The notes beneath the pieces are model-generated. The model did not search any database and was not told the origin of the DNA. It saw nothing but the letters and a program-made list of their open reading frames with translations. Of a stretch of 11,474 bases of DNA, positions 1-8,100 are shown piece by piece. The first letter of the stretch is position 1. The number at the start of each line of letters is the position of its first letter. This DNA is from an uncultured Oscillibacter sp. (GTDB lineage: Bacteria; Bacillota; Clostridia; Oscillospirales; Oscillospiraceae), in contig CAJOQY010000109.1 of assembly GCA_905236835.1 (NCBI GenBank), forward strand, positions 1 through 11,474, given 5' to 3'. The position numbers and the translations under genes are program-made.

Positions 1-720
1 AGCGATTTCATAGGGGCCTTGTCCGCTTTTCGTTCCGTCCGTCTCCGCCGATGGAGAAAAGTCTCTTGTGGCGGTCAGCCTTATCAGTTTAGTCACGGCG
101 GATATGCCGCCGCTTCCGGGATAATCTCCGATTAAAGCGACTTCCGGTTTTGTCCCGGCAAACTCATAATCAAAAGCCCACGCGGTACGCCCCGCTTCCA
201 CCGCTATCGAAACTTTGGTGAGGTAGCGGAAACGCAGTCCGACGCCAGCGGGCTTGACCATTGGAACTTCGCCAACCGCAATTGGAGTTCCGCTAATCTC
301 ATTCAGCGGGAGCGTCAGGATGATGGTCGCGGGATGTTCCGGGTCTTCCGCGTAATAGATCGGAAAGACGTTCCAAAGCAGCCGAAGGCCTTCCATAATA
401 TCATAGTAAGTGCATTCGTTTGTATTTACAAGCCGCTTGTATTTCAGGAACAGCCTGTACCTGTCATCGGACATCACATATTCCGGATTATCCGCGCCCG
501 CGAGAACACCCGCTTCCTTACGGGAAAGCGGGATAATCGTGCCGATATAATCCAGATTTTGACCTGTGGCTGTTTCCAAGTCCGTTTTCTCGTTCAAATC
601 CACGAAAACCCGCTCAACTTCCTGAAGCTGTTTTGCGAAAGCGGAAATCAGGGTCTCAATTTTCGGAAGCCCCAAGAACTGCTGGGGCATATCACGAAAC
701 CAAGAATCAAGAATCGGCAA
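1..720 (-). CDS. DUF2612 baseplate wedge protein (partial, 3' end beyond window)
   Basis: My reverse-strand reading gives 240 codons open to the left edge with no stop, so the C-terminus is missing. I chose a TTG start at 720-718: GAGGTGAG lies 5-6 nt upstream, while the first ATG (690-688, residue 11) has no ribosome site. The N-terminus then reads MPILDSWFRDMPQQFLGLPK. Further marks are GQNLDYIGTIIPL (about 54-66), a DDRYRLFLKYKRLVNTN stretch (about 85-101) and a GLRLLW/PIYY segment near 110-125. This pattern fits the DUF2612 family found directly after gpJ-type genes in contractile phages, in the place of P2 gpI. The family role is structural: it joins the wedge to tail fibres or receptor-binding proteins. 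The gene overlaps the preceding gpJ-like gene by 14 nt, suggesting translational coupling. The region after about residue 165 is less familiar and may be an added domain. Family call fairly sure; exact function inferred from position. Confidence 0.85.
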   Translation of the reverse strand, partial: MPILDSWFRDMPQQFLGLPKIETLISAFAKQLQEVERVFVDLNEKTDLETATGQNLDYIGTIIPLSRKEAGVLAGADNPEYVMSDDRYRLFLKYKRLVNTNECTYYDIMEGLRLLWNVFPIYYAEDPEHPATIILTLPLNEISGTPIAVGEVPMVKPAGVGLRFRYLTKVSIAVEAGRTAWAFDYEFAGTKPEVALIGDYPGSGGISAVTKLIRLTATRDFSPSAETDGTKSGQGPYEIA

Positions 721-2164
721 TGAAGCTCACCTCAATCCTCGTTTCGCTCAGGAGAATTTTCTGCCGCGTCGTGACAATGATATTCTGTTGCCGGTAATCT
801 TCCGCGGACGGCACATATGATTTGGATGCGGAATAAGCCGACAAAATCTCGACGAAAGTCAGCCCCGCCACGGCGTCATAGATGCCTTGATTAAAAAGCT
901 GCGTCAGCATATCAGTCCCAGCTACGAACTCCGCGCCGTCTTCTGACAGCGATTGGATGGTAAGCGCCGAATAATTCACGGGAACTTTTGAGGCGTCTCC
1001 ATGCAGAACCACTTTCAGCCATGTGTACAAATAATCCGGCCTGTTGAAATGGACCGGGACGGAACCGCCGTAGACGCCGGGAACATCGACGGAAACGCTT
1101 CCGTAAGTTTGGATACCGCCAGCCTTCCTTCTCAAAATAGCCTGAGCGATGTCGTCTTCCAGACCGCCTTCCACGATAATTTCAATGCTGTGAGGAGGCA
1201 GTCCCCGCGCGTCCGTCTCGTCCGTGTCATTTTCATAGCCGGACGCCGACTCCACATTCGCCACGTTATTCAACAGTTCCGCGACAACGCTTTCAATCAT
1301 CGTGTTGGAACGGAGCGCGGATTTCGCGAGATATGACTGGCGAAGTTCAATATCCGTTTCCTGATTCCTGCCGTAAACAGGGTCCAGAAGATTCGTAACG
1401 GAATCAAATCCGGTGATATTGTTCACCATTTTGCTCACGACTCCATGCGGGATTACGACGCGTCCCCATTCTTCCGCGCTAAAATTCGCAATCGTGGTCA
1501 CTCTGCTGGTTGTCAGATTCTCCGTCAGAATCAGAACATTACCGCGGGTCTTTAAGTTATCAGAAATAACCAGCGTTTCCGCGTCCTCCACAGAGATTTC
1601 ATAATCATCGTTATTGATGGCCGCTTTCAATCCGGCGATAATGTCCGCGCTGTTCCCGTTCGTGTTATGATAACTGTACTGAGCGCCATTGATGGTAACG
1701 GAGTATACAGCGTCTCGCTGTTCAGCCGCGACAACTACCGCAACCTCATTGAAATTGGAACGCGTAATCTGAAATTCATCCGTAGCGCTCAGCCGTACTT
1801 CCGGCATGGTATCCGTGGCAACCCGCGCTCCTTCTCGCACTGTCGTACCGTCTTCTCCCGTACAGTGCAGAGGATATACGGTTTTTCGATTTGGAGACCT
1901 TCGGAGGCCCCCATACTGCACGGCGTTGTCCAGATTGACGCCCGTCGCGGTGGCCGGATATTTCGCGTAGTAGCTGTCCTGCGCCACTTCCCAAAGTTCA
2001 GCGATCTGATTGCAGAATGTCGTAACCAGAGCGTTCAAAAACGAGGTTTCCAGCAGTCTGGTATCCACGCCAAATCCCGCTGTCAAATCGGCGTGAACTT
2101 CTTCTATAATCACGTCAAGACGTTTCAAGACAAATCCACGGTCAGTCACTCCGTAATCCGGCAT
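707..2164 (-). CDS. Baseplate J-like wedge protein (Mu gp47 / P2 gpJ family)
   Basis: This 485-residue protein belongs to the Baseplate_J superfamily, which forms the wedge ring around the hub and triggers sheath contraction. Supporting features are the family's N-terminal NLDNAVQYGGLRR (about 77-89), a hydrophilic central part with DPVYGRNQETDIELRQ (261-276), and PPHSIEIIVEGG (323-334) followed by IAQAI..RKAGG.QTYG (339-355), a typical gp47 signature. Residues about 153-225 look like an inserted beta-rich domain (YSVTINGAQYSY, then an AGLKAAINN helix), a decoration seen in several phage structural proteins. The ATG at 2164 has GAGGTGAG about 6 nt upstream and overlaps the end of the gp25-like gene by 23 nt; the 3' end overlaps the DUF2612 gene by 14 nt. 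Length is within the family range. Confidence 0.93.
   Translation of the reverse strand: MPDYGVTDRGFVLKRLDVIIEEVHADLTAGFGVDTRLLETSFLNALVTTFCNQIAELWEVAQDSYYAKYPATATGVNLDNAVQYGGLRRSPNRKTVYPLHCTGEDGTTVREGARVATDTMPEVRLSATDEFQITRSNFNEVAVVVAAEQRDAVYSVTINGAQYSYHNTNGNSADIIAGLKAAINNDDYEISVEDAETLVISDNLKTRGNVLILTENLTTSRVTTIANFSAEEWGRVVIPHGVVSKMVNNITGFDSVTNLLDPVYGRNQETDIELRQSYLAKSALRSNTMIESVVAELLNNVANVESASGYENDTDETDARGLPPHSIEIIVEGGLEDDIAQAILRRKAGGIQTYGSVSVDVPGVYGGSVPVHFNRPDYLYTWLKVVLHGDASKVPVNYSALTIQSLSEDGAEFVAGTDMLTQLFNQGIYDAVAGLTFVEILSAYSASKSYVPSAEDYRQQNIIVTTRQKILLSETRIEVSFIADS
726..733 (-). promoter_or_regulatory. Ribosome binding site deciding a TTG start
   Basis: The minus strand reads GAGGTGAG here, 5 nt before the TTG at 720-718, inside the end of the gpJ-like gene. 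It is the only good site near the beginning of the DUF2612 gene and is why the TTG is preferred over the ATG at 690. Confidence 0.7.
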
Positions 2165-2507
2165 AAATACTCACCTCTTCTCTGATGGTTTCTTGATCCG
2201 TTAGAGCGACAAAGCGAATTTTTCCGCTTCTGGTTTTGTTATCAAGCGTAACCTGAACATCCCGGACATCCGTCACTTCCGGTGTTTCAAAAATTCTGGC
2301 TCTGACGAGCGCTTCCAAATAATTAGTGTCCGGATTTTTCTGAGCCATGAAATCGAGATACGGGAGTCCCTCATCACGATTCCAGCGCCACTCGTTCTCG
2401 AACATCAGCAATTTAATACGGATTTTCTGAGAGACTGAATTACCAAGCGCAATATCGCCGCGCGGGGAAATATACAAATCACCGTTTTTATCAAGCAAAA
2501 TATCCAT
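2142..2507 (-). CDS. gp25/gpW-type baseplate wedge protein
   Basis: A 121-residue protein in the slot between spike and gpJ-like genes, where contractile phages carry the gp25/gpW wedge protein. It starts MDILLDKNGDLYISPRGDIA and has the family-like core of a helix ending in LLMFENEWRWNRDEGLPYL (33-51). This resembles the gp25 region in which acidic and aromatic residues contact the sheath and gpJ. A two-strand segment VRDVQVTLDNKTRSGKIRF (81-99) follows. Size matches the family (about 110-140). The ATG at 2507 has GGTGA 9-10 nt upstream in the 16-nt gap after the spike gene. Known family role: with gpJ it forms the wedge heterotrimer and nucleates the sheath. The call rests on motif resemblance plus synteny; the remote alternative is a DUF2634 (XkdS-like) protein, which performs the same job. 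Confidence 0.85.
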   Translation of the reverse strand: MDILLDKNGDLYISPRGDIALGNSVSQKIRIKLLMFENEWRWNRDEGLPYLDFMAQKNPDTNYLEALVRARIFETPEVTDVRDVQVTLDNKTRSGKIRFVALTDQETIREEVSIYAGLRSD

Positions 2508-2523
2508 GAGATCATCTCACCCA

Positions 2524-3123
2524 TTATTCATTTTGCGGTTTGCCGGACTTCTGACCGGGCATTGCCGATATGTGCCTGTGCGTATTCAGGTTGATATTGC
2601 CGACAGTCAGGATGCCGTTTACAGACACATTTCCGTCAAATGTGACATCGCCTTTTATATCAATTTTCCCGTTGGCAATGACAATCTCCGCCGCTCCGGA
2701 TATAATAACCACGGCATCCCGCGCGTTCGCTTTCGCCATGGCCGCGTTTCCAACAGGCATCAGTCCCGGAATCACAATTGCGCTGGTTAAATCATAACGA
2801 AGCGGCGCTTCTGATTCCGCTCCGCTCAGCCATTCATCCAAATCCGTTTCAGATACGATAATTAGGCAGTCGTCACCGGTTTTGACAGGAAAAGTCAGGC
2901 CAACGCTGGCGGTCCGGCAATACGGAAACATAAGCGGCGCGCCTGAAATAACCGGGTATTCCAGCGATACCCCATCCGATGTCAGATATTTTCCCGCCGG
3001 TTTTACAACAGCCGTTCCTTTTTCCGGACTGAACGACATAATTTTACCGGGTAAAGCGGTATGAATATCGTTCATGACCGATTTAGCCATATTTTCCACG
3101 CTTTGCGCAAATTCCTGATACAT
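2524..3123 (-). CDS. Baseplate spike / membrane-puncturing protein (Gp138/gpV type)
   Basis: 199 residues. The N-terminal part (about 20-125) fits a Gp138-type OB fold: G.I.SFSPEKGTAVVKP (26-42), the stretch ending P.ISGAPLMFP (57-67), FPVKTGDDCLIIV (78-90) and DLTSAIVIPGLMP (111-123), the last being a strong family mark. From about 137 to 178 the sequence becomes short alternating strands (AVVIISGAAEIVIANGKIDI, then DVTFDGNVSVNGILTVG), as expected for a triple beta-helix needle. It ends with THRH (181-184) and a short polar tail. In gpV-like spikes an HxH motif from three chains binds a metal ion near the tip, so H182 and H184 are candidates (inference). The protein would trimerise under the hub and pierce the outer envelope. 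The ATG at 3123 has GAGGAGGGG about 10 nt upstream. The spike is short, without a lysozyme or lipase domain. Confidence 0.87.
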   Translation of the reverse strand: MYQEFAQSVENMAKSVMNDIHTALPGKIMSFSPEKGTAVVKPAGKYLTSDGVSLEYPVISGAPLMFPYCRTASVGLTFPVKTGDDCLIIVSETDLDEWLSGAESEAPLRYDLTSAIVIPGLMPVGNAAMAKANARDAVVIISGAAEIVIANGKIDIKGDVTFDGNVSVNGILTVGNINLNTHRHISAMPGQKSGKPQNE

Positions 3124-3138
3124 ACCGCCGTCCCCTCC

Positions 3139-4044
3139 TCATGACGCCGCTTTTTTATCCAGTCTTGGCAGCGTTTTGATCTCCAGCAACTGAGCGTCGC
3201 ATACCCAGTCGCCTTCCATGTTGTCGCCGTCAAACGTGATTTTATGGACCCGATAATAACCGTTGGCCGCGCCGCTTTGAATCTGTACGACATCATTGAC
3301 GCCGATTGCCCCGTTTAAAAAATACTCAACTTCCCATCCGGTTAGCGAATCGCCGCTGTCGGCGCTTTGACTAATTGTGATCCGCTTTGGGATGCTGATA
3401 AGCCCCGTGTCACTATTCAAAAGATACCCGTGCGTATTCACGGGTCTTCCCGGCAAAGTGACCTGTATGACGCCGTTCTGAATTGTCCATGCGTGACCGT
3501 TCGCTTTCGCTATCCGTTGGAGCGCGTTCTTTCCCTTTCCGACAAAGCTGAATCCGTTCGGAAATTTTGCGAAAGACAAATCTTTCGCAAAGACAATTGA
3601 CAGGCCCATTTGCCCCGCGATATAAGCGTACAGGTCTTTCGTGTCAACTTTTCCGTTGCGGGAAAATGATATATTGGCGTCTCTCAAACTCACGCGGCCA
3701 TCGGCCACTTCAATTTCAGTCAATCTATCCGCTCCATCCGGCGTGGTAACGACATATGTGACGTTGCCAGCCAGAATCAAGGACAGATTGCCACCGTATC
3801 CGGCCTTCAGTTCCACGATAATGTCTTTCGTATCCAGAATCCGTAAGTTTTGATCCGAAAGATTCCAAATCTGAATTTTCGCGGTATTGGCCGATTCAGC
3901 GTCTGACTTCTCGACGGAAAACGAGATGTGAAGGGCATCCTCTTTTTCTCCGTTGATATTTCCGACCTGAAAGCCGGAACCGCCATTTTTTCCGACGCTC
4001 AGGATATAACGCCGGTAAAAATTTTCATTCGCCACGCCGTTCAT
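3139..4044 (-). CDS. Baseplate hub protein (gp27/gpD-like, E217 gp41/Pam3 hub type)
   Basis: 301 residues, between the plug and the spike, the usual place of the hub protein. It shows the early hub barrel pattern: ISFSVEKSDAESANTAKIQIWNL (in 40-61), IIVELKAGYGG (75-85), LILAGNVTYV (89-98), then a helix-rich middle (137-185, with GKGKNALQRIAKANGHAW) and a C-terminal strand region ending in G.WVCDAQL (278-287). Hub trimers connect the sixfold tube to the threefold spike. The ATG at 4044 overlaps the plug stop codon in an ATGA, but its GGAGGA ribosome site directly abuts it. A GTG three codons on (4035) sits at better spacing, so the real start may be 4035 (MANENFYRRY). The stop lies 15 nt before the spike gene, and the spike's ribosome site overlaps it. 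Family call is by motif pattern and gene order, not by a search. Confidence 0.83.
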   Translation of the reverse strand: MNGVANENFYRRYILSVGKNGGSGFQVGNINGEKEDALHISFSVEKSDAESANTAKIQIWNLSDQNLRILDTKDIIVELKAGYGGNLSLILAGNVTYVVTTPDGADRLTEIEVADGRVSLRDANISFSRNGKVDTKDLYAYIAGQMGLSIVFAKDLSFAKFPNGFSFVGKGKNALQRIAKANGHAWTIQNGVIQVTLPGRPVNTHGYLLNSDTGLISIPKRITISQSADSGDSLTGWEVEYFLNGAIGVNDVVQIQSGAANGYYRVHKITFDGDNMEGDWVCDAQLLEIKTLPRLDKKAAS

Positions 4045-4358
4045 TCCTCCAGTTCCGCGTTTGGGATGTAGACGAACTCAGCGGTTCCGTCATTGAAAGC
4101 CTGTCGTCCCACTGTTTCAGATATGGATAAACATCCAAAAATTCCATTCGGAAGATTTTGATCCCTGTAATATTGCAGAAGTGGAAAATTCGGGACAATC
4201 CGTGTCATGGCAATAATCGGATTCCGGTTTTCATCAAGGATTCCAAAGCTCCAGTAATCATATCGCTCATTATAAGTGAATCTCAGGCCATATATCTTTC
4301 CGTCAACAGACAAATCCGAGACGCTGTCGTTCATATCCGGGACTTTGATAAATAACAT
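4041..4358 (-). CDS. Phage baseplate plug protein (Pam3 gp18-like)
   Basis: 105 residues. The protein has the plug family pattern: a strand-rich N-terminus with IYGLRFTYNERYDYWSFGI (22-40), where a hydrophobic pair is followed by an aromatic Y/W-rich strand. ILDENRNPIIAM (40-51) follows, then R.VPNFPLL.YYRD (53-66). Plug proteins of the Pam3/E217 type are small beta-barrel proteins that close the tube lumen between hub and tape measure and sit beside the Dit-like ring. The ATG at 4358 has TAGGAGG about 10 nt upstream, overlapping the stop of the Dit-like gene. The stop overlaps the hub start by 4 nt (ATGA), so plug and hub are probably translated in a coupled manner. The small size and position between Dit-like and hub genes support the call. 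Confidence 0.84.
   Translation of the reverse strand: MLFIKVPDMNDSVSDLSVDGKIYGLRFTYNERYDYWSFGILDENRNPIIAMTRIVPNFPLLQYYRDQNLPNGIFGCLSISETVGRQAFNDGTAEFVYIPNAELEE
4045..4050 (-). promoter_or_regulatory. Ribosome binding site abutting the hub ATG
   Basis: The minus strand reads GGAGGA immediately before the ATG at 4044-4042. Usual spacing is 5-10 nt. From this site the GTG at 4035-4033 is 9 nt away, which favours that codon, unless the ATGA overlap lets ribosomes finishing the plug gene restart on the ATG. Confidence 0.55.
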
Positions 4359-4372
4359 TCCGGTCCCGCCTC

Positions 4373-5107
4373 CTAAATAAATCCAAGCCCGTTCGCGACG
4401 CCGTATAAAATAGACGCGCTTTTTTTCGCCTCGACGGATCCGCCGCTCTTTTTTGACGCGGAGCCGCTGGAAGCGCCGGAGCTTTTAGATGAACCGCCGG
4501 ATCCGCCGCTGGAACCGCCGCTGGAGCTTCCGGATCCGCTCGCGGATTTCTTTCCACCAGAAGATCCGGAACTGGACTCCACTGAACTTGTATGGGTCAC
4601 AGACGAGCCGTTAGATGATGTCTTGGATGTGGACGCCGTTCCCGCGCTTGCCTCGGATTTGCCGGATTTCAGAATATACGACGGAATCTCCGCTGTCTTT
4701 CGGGATGTCACTCTGATTTTCTGCGCTGTCAGCGTAATCTCACGAGCATAGCCGATGTCACGCGATTTTTTGACGGAGATGCTCGTAATCCCCATATCCG
4801 TGTAAATCGCGTCCGACGTGACAATTTTTACGATCTCTTTATTCATCCACAGGCTTTCAATTTGATTGCAGATTTCCAAAACTCTGGTATTGGATGTCCC
4901 GTGCCGGTATAACCATGTAACCGGCGTATTGCTGACGTATAATGTCATTTGAAGCGTCAGCGGATTCAAGATTATCGTATCCGACACGGGAAATCCTTCT
5001 TCCACGGGATAAACGGGAATCGTGGCGGACATGGTTTTTGTCTCGTCAATCAGGGCGTCAAATTCAATACCGGCAATCGAAACGGGTCTTAAATTGCTTC
5101 TTGCCAT
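4373..5107 (-). CDS. Dit-like baseplate protein with Ser/Gly-rich C-terminal tail
   Basis: 244 residues. Residues about 9-135 match the Dit-like N-terminal domain of contractile phage baseplates: VSIAGIEFDALIDETKTM (9-26), Y(P)VEEGFPVSDTIIL (33-47), NPLTLQMTLYVSNTPVTW (48-65), and closing strands GITSISVKKSRD / AREITLTAQKIRV. Dit-like hexamers link the last tube ring to the hub. From about 148 to 228 the protein becomes almost purely Ser, Gly, Ala, Thr and Lys, and it ends with a short hydrophobic peptide ILYGVANGLGFI. In many related phages a LysM domain protein (XkdP-like) occupies this locus; here there is no LysM, only the flexible linker and end peptide, which may tether the tape measure or hub (inference). 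The ATG at 5107 follows the tape measure stop by 15 nt with AAGGGGG upstream. Confidence 0.8.
   Translation of the reverse strand: MARSNLRPVSIAGIEFDALIDETKTMSATIPVYPVEEGFPVSDTIILNPLTLQMTLYVSNTPVTWLYRHGTSNTRVLEICNQIESLWMNKEIVKIVTSDAIYTDMGITSISVKKSRDIGYAREITLTAQKIRVTSRKTAEIPSYILKSGKSEASAGTASTSKTSSNGSSVTHTSSVESSSGSSGGKKSASGSGSSSGGSSGGSGGSSKSSGASSGSASKKSGGSVEAKKSASILYGVANGLGFI
4424..4666 (-). repeat. Ser/Gly-rich low-complexity coding repeat
   Basis: This codes for residues about 148-228 of the Dit-like protein. On the + strand it is a degenerate mix of 'ggaaccgccgctgg' and 'ccggatccg' units, with GGATCC at 4436, 4499 and 4532. Each reads Gly-Ser in frame. Likely a flexible linker prone to length change by slippage. 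Confidence 0.75.
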
Positions 5108-5122
5108 GTGACTTCGCCCCCT

Positions 5123-8100
5123 TTATGAATACTGAAGCGCTCTCGCCATATAATCCGTGGCGTCGGACGCGGATTTTTTCATCGCCCTTGTCACATTCCG
5201 CGCGCCTTCCGTACTGCTTCCGTTATAAGTGTTGTCTATATTCACATTTTGCGTAATATTCGATGTCCGATTGTTTACCATGGATGTCGCCGCTGTCGTC
5301 GCTCTCGCGGTCGCGGCTTGAGTAAGCAGCGAAACGTCTTGCAACAAACTCTGAATTTCGCTGATGATGTCTCCTTCGCCGCTTTCAAATCCCCGCGCTA
5401 ATCCGCTGGTAAAGTCCGGCATCCAGCTTTCATAATCTTTCAACGGCCCTTTGTCCGGAACCGAGAAATGCAGATAAGAGCGAATGTTCTCCGCTACGCT
5501 TTGAACCGCGCTGGCGATAGCGCTGACGCCTGACATGATTCCGTCTCGGAGACCATTGATGAAGTCCGCGCCCCATTGCACGGCCTGAGACGGTAACGAT
5601 TGCAGAAAAGACGCCGCCGCGTTCAGGCCTGTTGAGAGCGTTTCGCTGATTCCGGCTATGCTGGACGCCGCGCTTTCTTTCGCGCTCTCAAAAGCCAAAG
5701 CGAACTGTTCCCTGATTTGCGTTCCGATCCCGGAAATGACATCTGTCAAAACACTGGCTCCGTTCTCCAAGCCGGACGCGAGGCCGCGCATGAAATCCGG
5801 CATCCAGCTTTCATAGTCGGTAAGCGGACCGGTATCAGGCGTCGAGAAGTGCAGATAGGATCGAATTGTTCCAGCCAATCCGCTTGCCGCCGACGTAACT
5901 TTTCCTATCGAGCCGCTAATACCGCTGGCAATCCCGGACACAAGATCAGAACCCCAACTTACGGCGGATGAGGCCAGCGACCTGACATAGTTCGCGGCTG
6001 AGTCCATCCCGGCTCTAATCGCTCCCGTGACTTTTCCCATATTCGCGGTCACGCCGGAAGCCAAACCCGAAAATACGCCGTTAAAATTGCTGGCGATTGC
6101 TCCCAGTCCATCGCTGACCGCGCTCCGAGCGCTTGCTATAGCGTTCGATACGGAAGCTCTTACGCCATTCATGGAGCTGTCCGCTATGGACTGAACGCTT
6201 CCAAATGTCGAGGAAACAACGCTTTGCGCCGCGCCCATCGCCGTGGAAACAACGGAGTTGACCGCTCCGAACGCGCCGGTAACGGATGACCGGACTGTCT
6301 CGGCCACGGTTTCAACCGCGCTTTGGATGCTGTTCCAATCGGACTGAATCCGCGTTACGGTTTCGCTCATGACATTGCCGACAGTTTCACGCACAGAGTT
6401 GAAGGCGTTCGTCACGCTTCCGGGAATCGCGTCGCTGACCGAATTGATTACTCCGGTTACGCCTTCCCAAACTGAGGCGAACAGAATCTTTACGCCGTCC
6501 ATACCGGATTGGATCGCGGACGCAATTCCGTTGACCAGCGAGTTGACGGCATTTGTCACAATATCCGCGTTTCCGCTGATTCCGTCAGCCAAGCCGCGCA
6601 TGAAATCCGGCATCCACGCCTCAAAATCCGTCAAAGGTCCCTCGTCCGGTACGCTGAAATGCAGGAAAGACCTGATTCTCCCCGCCACATCCGTTACGGC
6701 TCCGATAACATTTCCGACCGTGTTCCGAATGCCGCTGGCAATGCCGTTGATAATATCCGCGCCCCACGCCATGGCTTGCGACGGAAGCGATTGGATATAG
6801 CTGACAGCGGATTGCATTCCGTTGACGATGGCGTTTTTCACATTTCCCATCGCCCCGGTGACGCTGGATACCATACCGGAAAACGCGCCGCTGACATTAG
6901 TCTGAATAGCGCCCAGAACGCCGGAAAACGCGGCGCTTACGGCATCCATCCCGGATGATACAAGGCTTTGCGCGGTTCCCATAGCCTGACTGACAGTAGA
7001 CTGAATCGACGCAAACGCCGTCATTACGGCGCTTTGAATATTCCCGACAATCGAAACGACGGCGGACTGAATCGCCGTCCACGCCCCCTGAATCTGATTA
7101 AACGCATCGGAACTGTTTCCCGCGATAAAAGACTGAATCGCTCCGAACGCGCCGAAAATCGCGGTCTGTACGCTCTCAACCGCCATAACAATATTTTCCC
7201 GAATCCCTGTCCAAACAGCAGATAGGAAAGAACCGACGCCGGATTGCGTATTGATAATAACAGTTTGTATGCTGTTCCAGACTGTCTCCACGCCCGACAG
7301 AATGGAACTCGCGGCGGCTGTTACATTGGCGCTAATCCCGATCAATTTCTCACTGAGAACCGTTTCAATCCCGCTCATTACGGAATTGGAACTGGATTTC
7401 ATAGATTCAAGCGCGGATGTTACGGCGTTGTCAATCCATTGCCACGCGGAGACCGTGGCTGTTTCGATAGCGTTCCACGCGGACGCCGCCGCGTTCGAGA
7501 TTTCACTGAAAACGTCGACAAAGCCGTTCAAAACGCTGAAATCCATATTGCCAAGAGCGTTAAATATATTTCCCCAGCCGGATTGGAACATCTCTCCAAC
7601 GCTTACCAGTCCGTCTTTTACGATGTCGCTGATACCGCTGACCAGATTTCGCACCGCTTCGGAAACCGCGCTGTCCCCGTTCTCAATTCCCGCCGCGAGC
7701 TGATTCATCATGTCCGGCATCCAGCTTTCCATATCCGTCAACGGCCCCTCATCGGGAACGCTGAAGTGCAGGAAAGCCCGGATTTTATCGGCTACTCCGG
7801 TTACAGCGTCGGCTACCCACTGAATCCCGGACTGGATTCCGGACACAAGATTGCCAATCAAATCCGCGCCCCACTGGTACGCCTCGCCAGCGAGATTCAC
7901 GATGAAATCTTTCGCGGCGTTGAAACCGTCAGCGACCGTCTGTCTAATTGCTCTGATATTCTCACTGACGGAACTTACGATGCCGCCCCAAATGGAGGAT
8001 ACCGCGCCGGAAATCGCGCCCATAACGGAGGACACAGTAGCCGACATTTCGTTCCACTTAGCGGATACGACGCCGCTTGCCGTCTCCAACGCGCCGGAAG

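Noticed and set aside
334..723. 129-codon + strand open frame near the left edge
   Set aside because: Antisense to the DUF2612 gene, which reads through the whole stretch with family-like motifs.
1667..2185. 172-codon + strand open frame opposite the gpJ-like gene
   Set aside because: No domain and no ribosome site. It would also overlap the start of gpJ and the end of gp25, both well supported.
4303..4557. 84-codon minus-strand frame (Pro/Ala-rich) overlapping the Dit-like tail
   Set aside because: Out-of-frame reading of the Ser/Gly repeat; low-complexity GC-rich repeats often leave second frames open. No ribosome site or family resemblance.
4373..4560. T-run and GC-rich inverted segments considered as a terminator
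   Set aside because: The T-run near 4420-4427 is on the + strand inside coding sequence (Lys codons), and no stem-loop with a following U-tract is seen at any gene end.
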